NCBI RefSeq assembly: GCF_900143255.1
Contig: NZ_FRDI01000003.1
Location: 422,641-486,640, forward strand
DNA length: 64,000 nucleotides
Direction of reading: 5' to 3'
DNA from: Desulfovibrio litoralis DSM 11393
GTDB lineage: Bacteria > Desulfobacterota > Desulfovibrionia > Desulfovibrionales > Desulfovibrionaceae
In this document: one piece after another, positions 53,431 to 62,056 of the stretch
Layout of the letters: each line of letters opens with the position of its first letter
Position numbering within the stretch: position 1 is the first letter of the stretch
Position numbers and translations under genes: made by a program
Notes under the pieces: generated by a model
The model's database searches: none
What the model was told of the DNA's origin: nothing
Seen by the model: only the letters and a program-made list of their open reading frames with translations

Positions 53431-54723
53431 ATGAACGCCGAAACCATGCAACAAATGCTTAACTTGTTGCAAAAAGAAGTCGTACCTGCCCTTGGTTGTA
53501 CCGAACCAATTACCGTTGCCCTTGCCGCAGCCAGAGCCGCAAAAGAAGCAGGTGGAACGCCGGAATCAGTTAAAGTCGAGCTTAGTGGAAACGTACTTAA
53601 AAACGGAATGAGCGTCGGAGTTCCCGGAACAGGCATGACAGGTCTTGATATTGCCGCCGCCATTGGTGCAATAGGCGGTAACCCCGACCTTGGACTTGAA
53701 GCCTTAAGAGATATTACACCGTCTCAAGTAGAAGAAGCAAAAAAAATGCTCACAGACGGAAAAATAAGAGTAGAACTCAGTCAATATAAAGACCCTCTTT
53801 TTGTGGCAGTTAGCGTAAAAAGCAAAAACCACACGGCAACAGCGATTATTCAAGGTTCTCATACTAATTTGGTAAAGGTACTTAAAGACGATAAAGTCGT
53901 CTGGGAAAAACCTGAAGTGAGTACAACAGCTTCCGCCCAAGATAAGTCTTTTTTAAATCTTAAAAGTATTTACGCCTTTGCAACAGCAGTTCCTTTTAAA
54001 GATATTGAGTTTATCCTTGAAGGAGAACGCCTGAATATGGCGATTGCTAAAGAAGGGTTAAGCAAACCCTATGGTCTGCAACTCGGCAGAACTTTACAAA
54101 CAAATATCAGTAAAGGACTTTTAGCAGACGATACTTGCAATTATGCTTTAATGCTTACTGCCGGTGCGATTGATGCACGCATGGACGGGGCTATGTTACC
54201 TGTTATGAGTAATTCGGGCAGTGGAGATCAGGGTTTAACTTGTACCTTGCCAATAGTTGCTTTCGCCGAGCGTTTAAAAGCCGATCGAGAACAACTCGCC
54301 AGAGCCTTGGTTATGGGCAATCTTGCCGCCATACACGTTAAACAATTTATCGGGCGTCTTTCTGCCCTTTGCGGAACGACTGTTGCCGCCATTGGTGCTT
54401 GTTGCGGAATTGTTTTACTTATGGGCGGAAAAGAACAAGAAATGGCTCGTGCCGTAAACAGCATGATCGGAAACGTTACAGGCATTATTTGTGATGGTGC
54501 CAAAAATAGCTGTGCGTTAAAAGCAAATTCTTCGGTTGGTGCCGCCATTTATGCTGCCATGCTTGCCATGTCGGGGCTTGGTGTTACCGGTAAAGAAGGC
54601 ATTGTTAATGACGATGTGGAAGAATCTATCCGCAACCTTGGACGTTTAACCAAAGAAGGTATGGCAGAAACCGATAAGGTAATTTTGGATATAATGATTA
54701 AAAAAACCGGCAAAACAGCGTAA
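53431..54723 (+). CDS. cyuA: L-cysteine desulfidase / L-serine dehydratase alpha-type protein (CyuA, UPF0597)
   Basis: 430 residues, cytosolic [4Fe-4S] enzyme. CyuA-type enzymes convert L-cysteine to pyruvate, ammonia and sulfide; close relatives deaminate serine. Marks: LGCTEPITVALAAA (Cys23), GVPGTGMTGLDIAAAIGAIGG, MSNSGSGDQGLTCTLPI (about 263-279) and the cysteine-rich GACCGIVLLMGG and IICDGAKNSCALK segments that hold the cluster. Whether cysteine or serine is the substrate cannot be decided from sequence. It ends the tct-MmgE/PrpD-lyase cluster. The true start is 53431; two upstream copies of its first codons are dead ends. A strong terminator follows. Confidence 0.92.
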   Translation: MNAETMQQMLNLLQKEVVPALGCTEPITVALAAARAAKEAGGTPESVKVELSGNVLKNGMSVGVPGTGMTGLDIAAAIGAIGGNPDLGLEALRDITPSQVEEAKKMLTDGKIRVELSQYKDPLFVAVSVKSKNHTATAIIQGSHTNLVKVLKDDKVVWEKPEVSTTASAQDKSFLNLKSIYAFATAVPFKDIEFILEGERLNMAIAKEGLSKPYGLQLGRTLQTNISKGLLADDTCNYALMLTAGAIDARMDGAMLPVMSNSGSGDQGLTCTLPIVAFAERLKADREQLARALVMGNLAAIHVKQFIGRLSALCGTTVAAIGACCGIVLLMGGKEQEMARAVNSMIGNVTGIICDGAKNSCALKANSSVGAAIYAAMLAMSGLGVTGKEGIVNDDVEESIRNLGRLTKEGMAETDKVILDIMIKKTGKTA

Positions 54724-54742
54724 ATTCATTAAACGTAAATTA

Positions 54743-54778
54743 TTATCCGTATCTTGTTTTCAGGATACGGATTTTTTT
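54743..54778. terminator. cyuA terminator (copied again at 55014-55049)
   Basis: ATCCGTATC and GATACGGAT form a 9-bp stem with an 11-base loop followed by seven T. The second copy lies 271 bp on and also ends the convergent hydrolase gene's region. Confidence 0.88.
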
Positions 54779-54812
54779 ATAATATTTAAGCCACAGTTTT
54801 TAAGACAAAAAA

Positions 54813-54945
54813 TTACAACGCACCTGAATCAAAGACAATACGTCCCCAATGATACATTTGTCCGGGTTTTATAATAGGAGGAATCGGGTTTTGCATTTTT
54901 ATTTCAAAGGGCTGATAAGCCTTTATTACAAGCTCGGTACAATAA
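54813..54945 (-). pseudogene. 3' fragment of the YiiX-like gene, copied
   Basis: The last 44 codons and stop of the gene at 55084, without start, in the first 271-bp unit. The reading frame is intact and the protein sequence matches except for Val to Ala in KVYQPF. Confidence 0.8.
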
Positions 54946-54994
54946 TAAGGTAATTTTGGATATAATGATTAAAAAAACCGGCAAAACAGCGTAA
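54946..54994 (+). pseudogene. 3' fragment of cyuA, copied
   Basis: The last 16 codons and stop of cyuA in the second 271-bp unit; no start signal. Confidence 0.75.
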
Positions 54995-55083
54995 ATTCAT
55001 TAAACGTAAAATATTATCCGTATCTTGTTTTCAGGATACGGATTTTTTTATAATATTTAAGCCACAGTTTTTAAGGCAAAAAA

Positions 55084-55677
55084 TTACAACGCACCTGAAT
55101 CAAAGACAATACGTCCCCAATGATACATTTGTCCGGGTTTTATAATAGGAGGAATCGGATTTTGCATTTTTATTTCAAAGGGCTGATAAACCTTTATTAC
55201 AAGCTCGGTACAATAATAGCGTTCAGAACTACCTAAACCAGCTAACCCACTAAAATCATAACTTTTTCCTATTAGACTTTGAGCTTTTTCAACGGCTTTT
55301 CGGGCTTTTTGCGGGTCGCTCGCAAACATTGGACGAATAACCATAACTCTGGTGCTTTTATTGATAAAACTTTCTAAAGAAACAGCCTTAACGCCATCAA
55401 CCCCCGTTGACTCTATCACTTCTTTCTTGTCTGCATCATAAATTCCGGCATGAGACAAAGGCATATCAGTAAGACTTGCCACAAGATTATCGCTTAAATG
55501 AGTTCCTCTTACAACAAGCCAGTCGCCATTTTGCAAGACTTCATTAAGAGCCAATTCATGTTGACTATATTTCAACCTATCAGATTCAGACAAAGTTTTT
55601 TTAACAGAACAAGCAGAAGACAAAGAAAAAAGTATCATAATAAAAAAGTAAAATATAAGGCGTAGATATTGTGTCAT
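55084..55677 (-). CDS. YiiX/YebB-like permuted NlpC/P60 lipoprotein hydrolase
   Basis: 197 residues. The signal peptide has a lipobox (LSSAC, Cys23). The catalytic residues of the circularly permuted papain-like fold are visible: His in PLSHAGIYD (about 94-102) and Cys in SSERYYCTELVIKVY (about 150-164). The family acts on amide or thioester bonds of the envelope (peptidoglycan or lipids), but substrates are mostly unknown. It converges on cyuA; the tail of both genes has been duplicated. The ATG at 55677 follows AAGAGG. Confidence 0.85.
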   Translation of the reverse strand: MTQYLRLIFYFFIMILFSLSSACSVKKTLSESDRLKYSQHELALNEVLQNGDWLVVRGTHLSDNLVASLTDMPLSHAGIYDADKKEVIESTGVDGVKAVSLESFINKSTRVMVIRPMFASDPQKARKAVEKAQSLIGKSYDFSGLAGLGSSERYYCTELVIKVYQPFEIKMQNPIPPIIKPGQMYHWGRIVFDSGAL

Positions 55678-55825
55678 GATTAACCTCTTACAATAATCTA
55701 AGAACTATCTTGATGTGCCGATAAAATCAAACAATAAAAATTCAAGAATACCCCTTGCTTCTGTAATAAAAGCTTGATAACAGCCTTGTAAAATGAAGCA
55801 AAAAATGTCAAACGGAGCAAAATCA

Positions 55826-56158
55826 ATGAAGTTATTCGCCAAAAGTTTGAAAGTTATTTGGATTCTTTGTTCTCTTATCGTGCTTGCTGTTACTCTTTTT
55901 TACGCCTCGCCAAACACACCAAACGATATTTTCATTTTCCTTTGGTATGGTATGGGCGTTTTGACTTTTCCAAGCAATTTTCTTGTAGCAGGACTATTGG
56001 TTGGTTTGATTTTGATTGAAGAACAAACCGGAATACAGTTCCTTACTGATTCAAATTATGTGGGTTTATCGAGCTTTTGGTTAGCTCTTTTTATTGTCGG
56101 ATATATTCAGTGGTTCGTCTTAGTGCCTTGGCTGTGGCATAAAATAAGAAAACGTTGA
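55826..56158 (+). CDS. Small membrane protein of unknown function
   Basis: 110 residues from ATG 55826 (CGGAG nine bases upstream). Three membrane spans (about 5-25, 33-60, 80-100). An ATG 11 codons earlier lacks a ribosome-binding site. Contains IFLWYGMGVLTFPSNFLVAGLL, and ends LVPWLWHKIRKR. No family recognised. Confidence 0.6.
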   Translation: MKLFAKSLKVIWILCSLIVLAVTLFYASPNTPNDIFIFLWYGMGVLTFPSNFLVAGLLVGLILIEEQTGIQFLTDSNYVGLSSFWLALFIVGYIQWFVLVPWLWHKIRKR

Positions 56159-56261
56159 CTGATTTTAAACGGTTTTCGCAAAGTACCCAATTACTTTTTA
56201 TTTTTCAGCCTATATTTTACAACAAGTCTTAGTAAACAATAAAAAAAATCGCAGGTTATAG

Positions 56262-57764
56262 ATGCAAAGCTTTTTCATTTTTTTGTCTCTTTTTTCTTTG
56301 ATCAACTCTACCCCACTCGACTCTTCTGTTGTCGCTAATAAAGATGTTTTTTATGCTGTTGTTGATGAGCTTATTGATTATGATGCACTTTCTGAGGCCG
56401 TTATTTTGGAATATTATAACGGCGAGCCGGAAAAACAAAAAAAACACCCAGGGCTATATTCACGCTTGGCGAGTGCCTTGGGTTATGAAAGCCTCAATTT
56501 TACGCTAGAGACTGACCCTAAATGGAACTGCGAAGATGAAGAAGGCGGCTGGACTGCCGACACTTGGGAATATGCACTAGATCCTAGCATGTCATTTTGC
56601 CCTCTGCCACCAAGGTTTGACCCAAAAGGTGAAATCTTCGTGGCAAAGCGGGGAAAATCTATCTATATTGTACGCAACGGGGTAGCAAAACGCCTAGGGC
56701 CGGCAACTTTTAATAACAGAGAGTCGGTTTCTCGGGTAATTGTGGCAGACATAGATTTTGACGGTGAACCTGAATTTTTCTTAATGCTTGGCTTTGGTAC
56801 TGCCGGCGAGTTTTATGGGCTTGTTGATGCTAATGGAAGCGATGCTCCTCTTAAACGCCTCTTTGCCCCATATTTAGAAGAAGTTAATTATTTTGATTTT
56901 TTTATAAGCAAGCAGAATATGATTTTTGACGGTCTAAGTTTTGACAAAGAAAAAAGAGTTATCCGCCTTGGCTCTGGTGGAATTAATTCATTTACCCATC
57001 GTGAATTTACATTTAAAGACGGAAAATATTTTCTCTCTTCGGCAGGTAGAGCGGTAAGCGGAAAAGACAACACCATGACCCTTGCGGTTGACTACACAGT
57101 AAACACAGAAGGCAAGGCTATCAAACGCTCTGCTACAACTCCCGGAGACGAAAAAGCTCCTCCCATGTTGCTTTTACGCAATACTAATTATTTTGGACAA
57201 AACAACGCCACACTCTGGAACAACCCAGAATGCATAGCCTTGCGTAATGGTGATATATCTGTCTATCCCGATGGGGTAAAAGAGTATGAAGACCTGCTCA
57301 ACGTGCCTTTTAGCCTTGGTGGAAAACTCGGTACAATACCGGCAAATACTTGGGTACAGCTTGAAGATGTCGCTTGGATTGAAGAAAAAGACGAAGAGCA
57401 AAACGAAACAAATAATACTCTCATATCAGGCATGTGGTGCAAAGTATCTTTTCCCATAGCTCAAGCAAATGAGCCAAACAAAAAAAATAATATAGACAAA
57501 AACCAAAAATCAACACAAAACATAAAACAAAGTGGCTGGATTCCTTGTTCAAATATCCTTCTTAACTCAGAACCAATTACAGTTACAATAAAAAATGTTC
57601 TTTCGTCTCTAGCACAACCCGAATTTTCCTGTCAGATGGATCACTTTTACATAGACGAAAGCCAAACAAACGCAGAAGGCGAATGGCTCCACCTTGGCGT
57701 AACTCAAAGCATTGCTAACGGCTGGATTTTACGCAAAGAACTAGAAGGAAAAATAATTTGGTAA
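56262..57764 (+). CDS. Exported protein with possible SH3-like region
   Basis: 500 residues. A hydrophobic start (MQSFFIFLSLFSLINS) resembles a short signal peptide. The N-terminal half has an FG-GAP/VCBS-like piece (VIVADIDFDGEPEFFLMLGFGTAGEF, about 164-189), and the C-terminal third looks like two SH3-type modules (for example ANTWVQLEDVAWIEE and SGMWCKVSF, then GEWLHLGVTQSIANGWI at the end) that in other exported proteins bind peptidoglycan or protein ligands. Two Cys pairs are possible. Function unknown. Confidence 0.6.
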   Translation: MQSFFIFLSLFSLINSTPLDSSVVANKDVFYAVVDELIDYDALSEAVILEYYNGEPEKQKKHPGLYSRLASALGYESLNFTLETDPKWNCEDEEGGWTADTWEYALDPSMSFCPLPPRFDPKGEIFVAKRGKSIYIVRNGVAKRLGPATFNNRESVSRVIVADIDFDGEPEFFLMLGFGTAGEFYGLVDANGSDAPLKRLFAPYLEEVNYFDFFISKQNMIFDGLSFDKEKRVIRLGSGGINSFTHREFTFKDGKYFLSSAGRAVSGKDNTMTLAVDYTVNTEGKAIKRSATTPGDEKAPPMLLLRNTNYFGQNNATLWNNPECIALRNGDISVYPDGVKEYEDLLNVPFSLGGKLGTIPANTWVQLEDVAWIEEKDEEQNETNNTLISGMWCKVSFPIAQANEPNKKNNIDKNQKSTQNIKQSGWIPCSNILLNSEPITVTIKNVLSSLAQPEFSCQMDHFYIDESQTNAEGEWLHLGVTQSIANGWILRKELEGKIIW

Positions 57765-57799
57765 TAAAAAAGTAAAGATTAAATTTTCTGTTTACAAAC

Positions 57800-58738
57800 T
57801 TATTGCGAAAAAATTACTACCCATAAATCTTCTTGGGGTGCAATATCAGTCAAATTTATAGACAAGGTTTTTTCCGTAGAATAAATATACTTGTCGCTTA
57901 TACGCAAAAAAATTATTTGTGGTTTTTTAGAATCATTCACAAGCTGAATGGAAATATTTTTTATCGGGTATAATTTTGCAATATTTACCCATGGGATACG
58001 AGTTTGGGTTAGCTTGCAATATGCATCATCTTTCAGCCCAAGCTTTGAAAAAATCTTTTGAAATTCATCTGGCTTTATTTGCAACAATGAGGCAAAAATT
58101 GATTTTTCATTTTTTTTCATCTCAGACACTTTGAAAGAATCTGCTCCCCAAAGTATGGTGTGTTGATATTCTAATTTAAAGGGAACATCACTCTTTCCAG
58201 AAAACGAAAACCAGTAATAAGGGTGTACCCACCACCTTGGTATATATTGATGATCAGGCACATTAATCATATAATTCTTAGCAAGCATATCAGCGTACTG
58301 CTTTCTATTGTCAGCACTATCTTGAATCCATTTTGAATAATCGTTGAGAATAGTTGGGGATATACCACTTTTTTCTAAGTCATCTGTAATATCTTTATTT
58401 CCAATAAGTGCATTATATCGCTTGTTATATTCAATCTTTTTTTCGTTTAGGCTTACATCTAACTCAGAAAAACTTCTATCAAGATATATTACGACATCTC
58501 CAAACCAGGCGTAAGGCAATAAGTCAAATTGCACCAACACATCACCATTCAGCCACGATTGCATTGTATATGCTACACTCAACTTATCATTAGAAATAGA
58601 AATGTTAGCGTCTAATATTTTAAAAGCATCTTGTGGAACAATTTGCATTTGTGGGTTTTGCACGGCGTTTTGCCACTCGGCACGCACCGCCATAGGAAAA
58701 AATAAAACTAGTATAAATATTATTAAGTGTTTTAACAT
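57800..58738 (-). CDS. Exported protein of unknown function
   Basis: 312 residues with a signal peptide (about 1-20, cut after VRAE). The body is beta-rich with many aromatic residues (WWVHPYYWFSFSG near 170-182). It resembles the DUF4424-like exported proteins in layout, but I cannot confirm the family. Convergent with the gene at 56262; 36 bp between their stops, with no clear terminator. Confidence 0.6.
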   Translation of the reverse strand: MLKHLIIFILVLFFPMAVRAEWQNAVQNPQMQIVPQDAFKILDANISISNDKLSVAYTMQSWLNGDVLVQFDLLPYAWFGDVVIYLDRSFSELDVSLNEKKIEYNKRYNALIGNKDITDDLEKSGISPTILNDYSKWIQDSADNRKQYADMLAKNYMINVPDHQYIPRWWVHPYYWFSFSGKSDVPFKLEYQHTILWGADSFKVSEMKKNEKSIFASLLQIKPDEFQKIFSKLGLKDDAYCKLTQTRIPWVNIAKLYPIKNISIQLVNDSKKPQIIFLRISDKYIYSTEKTLSINLTDIAPQEDLWVVIFSQ

Positions 58739-58803
58739 CTATCCCTACTCATTATGTATTTGGTTTCTTTTTATATAAATGAATTTCGTAAAAAAATACA
58801 AAC

Positions 58804-58840
58804 AAAAAAAGCCTGAGCGATAAACTCAGGCTTTTGATTT
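58804..58840 (-). terminator. Terminator after fusA
   Basis: AAGCCTGAG and CTCAGGCTT pair over 9 bp around an 8-base loop, followed on the minus strand by a T run. It lies about 30 bp past the fusA stop. Confidence 0.88.
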
Positions 58841-58869
58841 TTTTAATGCTAAAACTTAATAAAATAAGC

Positions 58870-60942
58870 TTAAGCTTTTTTCTTTGCAATTTCTTCAGAA
58901 ATGTTATTTGGAACCTTTTCATAGTGATGGAACTGCATAGTAAAGTTAGCACGACCTTGAGTGCGTGAACGCAAGTCAGTCGCATAACCAAACATTTCAG
59001 AAAGAGGAACTTGAGCACGAATAGCTTGAGAGCCAATACGCACTTCAGAACTTTGAACACGACCACGACGACGAGTTAAATCACCCATAACATCACCAAC
59101 GTAATCTTCTGGGGTAACAACTTCAACGTCCATGATAGGTTCAAGAATCATAGGACCGGCTTTTCTGATCGCATCTTTAACAGCCATAGAACCAGCGATA
59201 TAAAACGCTTGTTCAGAGGAGTCAACATCGTGATAAGAACCAAAAATCAAGTTAACTTTAATGTCAACAGTTGGGAATCCTGCTAAAACACCGCTCTTAA
59301 GGGCGTCTTTGATACCTTTATCAACCGCAGGAATGTATTCTTTAGGAATAACACCACCAACAATAGAGTTAACAAACTCATAACCTTTTTCGTGGTTAGG
59401 TTCGATTTCGATTACAACGTGACCATATTGACCACGACCACCAGATTGTTTTGCATACTTGCAATCTTCTTTGGCAGGTTTAGAAATAGTTTCACGATAA
59501 GCAACTTGTGGTTTACCAACGTTAGCATTAACGCTAAACTCACGAGTTAAACGGTCAACAATAATTTCTAAGTGTAATTCACCCATACCGGCGATAAGGG
59601 TCTGACCTGTTTCTTCGTCGCCTTTTACACGGAAAGAAGGGTCTTCTTTAGCAAGCTTATTTAAAGCAGCAGAAAGAGCATCTCTGTCCGCTTTAGTTTT
59701 TGGCTCAATAGCTACTTCAATAACTGGCTCAGGAACATCAAGAGATTCAAGAGCAATAGGAGTATCTATATCACAAAGAGTATCACCAGTTCCAGCTATT
59801 TTTAAACCAACGATAGCTACGATATCGCCAGCTCCAGCCCACTTAATTTCTTCTCTTTTATTGGCGTGCATCTTTAAAATACGACCAACACGTTCTTTTT
59901 TGCCACTAGCAGAGTTAAGAACAGTCATTCCGGATTCTAAGAAGCCAGAATAAATTCTTACAAAAGACAAGTGTCCGATATATGGATCAGAAAATAATTT
60001 AAAGATCAGACCAGCCATAGGGGCTTTGTCATCACTCTCACAAATTACTTCTGCTTTTGTATCAACATGAATACCAACCATTTGGTCAATCTCAAGAGGT
60101 GATGGCAAATAGTTTACAACAGCATCAAGTAAAGGTTGAACACCCATGTTACGGAATGCAGAACCACACATTACTGGCACTATATCTTGAGCTATAGTTG
60201 CTTTACGAATACAAAGTTCAATCTCTTCTACACTAAGTTCTTCGCCAGAAAGATATTTTTCCATGACTGCTTCGTCATATTCAGCGACAGCATCAATCAT
60301 TTCAGCACGCTTGATTTCGTATTCGTCTTTTAAGTTATCAGGCACTTCAGTAACGGCAATTTCGCTACCGTGGCTGGCTTTATCAAAAACCAACGCCTTA
60401 CTGTTAATAAGGTCGATAACGCCTTCTAATTTATCTTCTGCACCAATAGGAATTTGAAGAGCAACGGGAGTAGCCTTTAAGCGATCACGAATCATATCAA
60501 CGCAACGCTCAAAGTTAGCACCCATACGGTCCATTTTATTGATAAAACAGATACGAGGAACTTTATAACGGTTAGCCTGACGCCATACGGTTTCAGATTG
60601 AGGTTCAACACCGGCAACGGCATCAAAAACAGCAATCGCACCATCAAGAACACGAAGGGAACGTTCAACTTCCATAGTAAAGTCAACGTGGCCCGGTGTA
60701 TCAATAATATTTAGCTGATGTTCTCTCCAAAAACAGGTGGTTGCAGCAGAGGTGATGGTAATTCCACGCTCTTTTTCTTGCTCCATCCAGTCCATTGTGG
60801 ATTCGCCATCATGTGTTTCACCAATTTTGTGTGAAACACCGGTAAAAAATAAAATTCGTTCAGTTGTCGTAGTTTTTCCGGCATCAATGTGAGCCATAAT
60901 ACCGAAGTTACGCATTTTGGAAACAGGAATTTCTCTAGACAC
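58870..60942 (-). CDS. fusA: Translation elongation factor G
   Basis: 690 residues, a translocase GTPase on the ribosome. G domain motifs: [13 protein letters not shown] (about 17-29), [32 protein letters not shown] and NKMDRMG (about 136-142); domain IV and V residues follow with [11 protein letters not shown] and the C-terminal [22 protein letters not shown]. Third gene of the str operon, 14 bp after rpsG. No rpsJ or tuf gene follows. Confidence 0.98.
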   Translation of the reverse strand: MSREIPVSKMRNFGIMAHIDAGKTTTTERILFFTGVSHKIGETHDGESTMDWMEQEKERGITITSAATTCFWREHQLNIIDTPGHVDFTMEVERSLRVLDGAIAVFDAVAGVEPQSETVWRQANRYKVPRICFINKMDRMGANFERCVDMIRDRLKATPVALQIPIGAEDKLEGVIDLINSKALVFDKASHGSEIAVTEVPDNLKDEYEIKRAEMIDAVAEYDEAVMEKYLSGEELSVEEIELCIRKATIAQDIVPVMCGSAFRNMGVQPLLDAVVNYLPSPLEIDQMVGIHVDTKAEVICESDDKAPMAGLIFKLFSDPYIGHLSFVRIYSGFLESGMTVLNSASGKKERVGRILKMHANKREEIKWAGAGDIVAIVGLKIAGTGDTLCDIDTPIALESLDVPEPVIEVAIEPKTKADRDALSAALNKLAKEDPSFRVKGDEETGQTLIAGMGELHLEIIVDRLTREFSVNANVGKPQVAYRETISKPAKEDCKYAKQSGGRGQYGHVVIEIEPNHEKGYEFVNSIVGGVIPKEYIPAVDKGIKDALKSGVLAGFPTVDIKVNLIFGSYHDVDSSEQAFYIAGSMAVKDAIRKAGPMILEPIMDVEVVTPEDYVGDVMGDLTRRRGRVQSSEVRIGSQAIRAQVPLSEMFGYATDLRSRTQGRANFTMQFHHYEKVPNNISEEIAKKKA

Positions 60943-60956
60943 GGTTTTTCCTCCTG

Positions 60957-61427
60957 TTACCAGCGGTAATGAGCAAAAGCCTTGTTAGCTTCAGCCATAC
61001 GATGAGTGTCTTCGCGTTTTTTTACAGCACCGCCACGACTATTAAATGCATCCAAAAGTTCAGCAGACAATTTATTCATCATGCCTTTTTCGCCTCTGGC
61101 TCTAGCGTAATTAATAAGCCAACGAATAGACAAAGCACCCTGACGATCAGGGCGAACTTCCATAGGAACTTGATAAGTAGCACCACCAACACGACGTGCT
61201 TTTACTTCTAAATGAGGCTTAACGTTATCCATAGCCTTTTCAAAAGCTTTGATTGCATCTTCATTTGTTTTTTCAGCAAGTTGTTTGAGTGCGCTGTACA
61301 TAATTTTTTCAGCCACACCTTTCTTACCATTATACATAAGGCGGTTAATAAAGCGTGCTACCAAACGGCTGTTATAGACCGGATCAGGCAGCACCTCCCG
61401 CCGGGGAACAGATCCTTTACGAGGCAT
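60957..61427 (-). CDS. rpsG: 30S ribosomal protein S7
   Basis: 156 residues, binds 16S rRNA head. It starts [36 protein letters not shown] and contains [29 protein letters not shown], typical of S7. Second gene of the str operon. It is separated from rpsL by 254 bp, an unusually long gap that holds an intrinsic terminator. Confidence 0.98.
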   Translation of the reverse strand: MPRKGSVPRREVLPDPVYNSRLVARFINRLMYNGKKGVAEKIMYSALKQLAEKTNEDAIKAFEKAMDNVKPHLEVKARRVGGATYQVPMEVRPDRQGALSIRWLINYARARGEKGMMNKLSAELLDAFNSRGGAVKKREDTHRMAEANKAFAHYRW

Positions 61428-61583
61428 AATAGGGTCTCCGAGTGAGTTATTAGGGTTATAAATTTATGTGAACAAAATAGTTTTTAGCTAAAACTTAAAG
61501 AACACATACATTCAAAAATTTGTATTTTATAGAGCCCGTTTAAAACTTAGTATTTTTAATCTAAGATAAACCAGACACTAACC

Positions 61584-61622
61584 GCAAAAAGGTAGGTTAC
61601 AACAATAACCTACCTTTCTTTT
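61584..61622. terminator. Terminator/attenuator between rpsL and rpsG
   Basis: AAAGGTAGGTTA and TAACCTACCTTT form a 12-bp stem with a 6-base loop; read on the minus strand it is followed by a T run (TTTTTGCGG), and T-rich sequence flanks it on the other side too. It lies between rpsL and rpsG. Confidence 0.85.
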
Positions 61623-61681
61623 ACCTTGAAATTAAGGCAAAAGAAAAACGTAACATACAAAACTTAGGCAAAACTTAGGCA

Positions 61682-62056
61682 TTAAGACTTAGGACGTTTA
61701 GCACCGTATTTTGAACGGCTCTTACGACGGTCAGCAACACCAGAAGCATCTAAAGTTCCGCGTACTATGTGGTAACGTACACCCGGTAAGTCTTTTACAC
61801 GACCACCGCGGATAATAACCACGGAGTGTTCTTGTAAGTTATGACCTTCGCCCGGAATATAAGCGGTTACTTCAAGTCCGTTACTAAGGCGCACACGAGC
61901 AACCTTACGCAAAGCGGAGTTAGGCTTTTTTGGAGTAGTTGTATATACACGGGTACATACTCCACGACGCTGAGGACAAGCTTGAAGAGCAGGGGTTTTC
62001 TTACGCTTTTCAATTTTCTTGCGCTCAATACGAATAAGCTGATTAATTGTAGGCAT
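61682..62056 (-). CDS. rpsL: 30S ribosomal protein S12
   Basis: 124 residues, decoding-centre protein. [14 protein letters not shown] start, then [17 protein letters not shown] and [23 protein letters not shown]. The lysines whose change gives streptomycin resistance (K43 and K88 in the E. coli numbering) are both Lys, so the sequence is of the sensitive type. First gene of the str operon; rpoBC are not upstream of it, where they usually lie. Confidence 0.98.
   Translation of the reverse strand: MPTINQLIRIERKKIEKRKKTPALQACPQRRGVCTRVYTTTPKKPNSALRKVARVRLSNGLEVTAYIPGEGHNLQEHSVVIIRGGRVKDLPGVRYHIVRGTLDASGVADRRKSRSKYGAKRPKS

Larger units (their letters stand above)
52643..53470 (+). repeat. Three tandem units of about 279 bp spanning the lyase 2 / cyuA boundary
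   Basis: Each unit runs from the last roughly 26 codons of lyase 2 through a hairpin and spacer to the ribosome-binding site, start codon and first 13 codons of cyuA. Start codons of the units lie at 52873, 53153 and 53431 (280 and 278 bp apart); only the last opens the real gene. The two earlier ones join CTTAACTTGTTGCA to a variant of the lyase tail. The lyase-tail copies keep the frame (AHQADEVLALSLK), with Gly-His-Gln-Val changed to Ala-His-Gln-Ala; the second is frayed past LSLK. This is the whole content of the 52722-53430 gap. Confidence 0.9.
54674..55216 (+). repeat. Two tandem 271-bp units spanning the cyuA / yiiX-like boundary
   Basis: The first unit (about 54675-54945) holds the last 16 codons of cyuA, its terminator, and the last 44 codons of the convergent gene; the second (54946-55216) repeats it. 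The joint reads ACAATAATAAGGTAATT, with ATAA shared by both parents. Differences between units are few: AAATTATT/AAAATATT, AGACA/AGGCA, a synonymous AAC/AAT and an Ala/Val change in the hydrolase tail. Confidence 0.9.
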
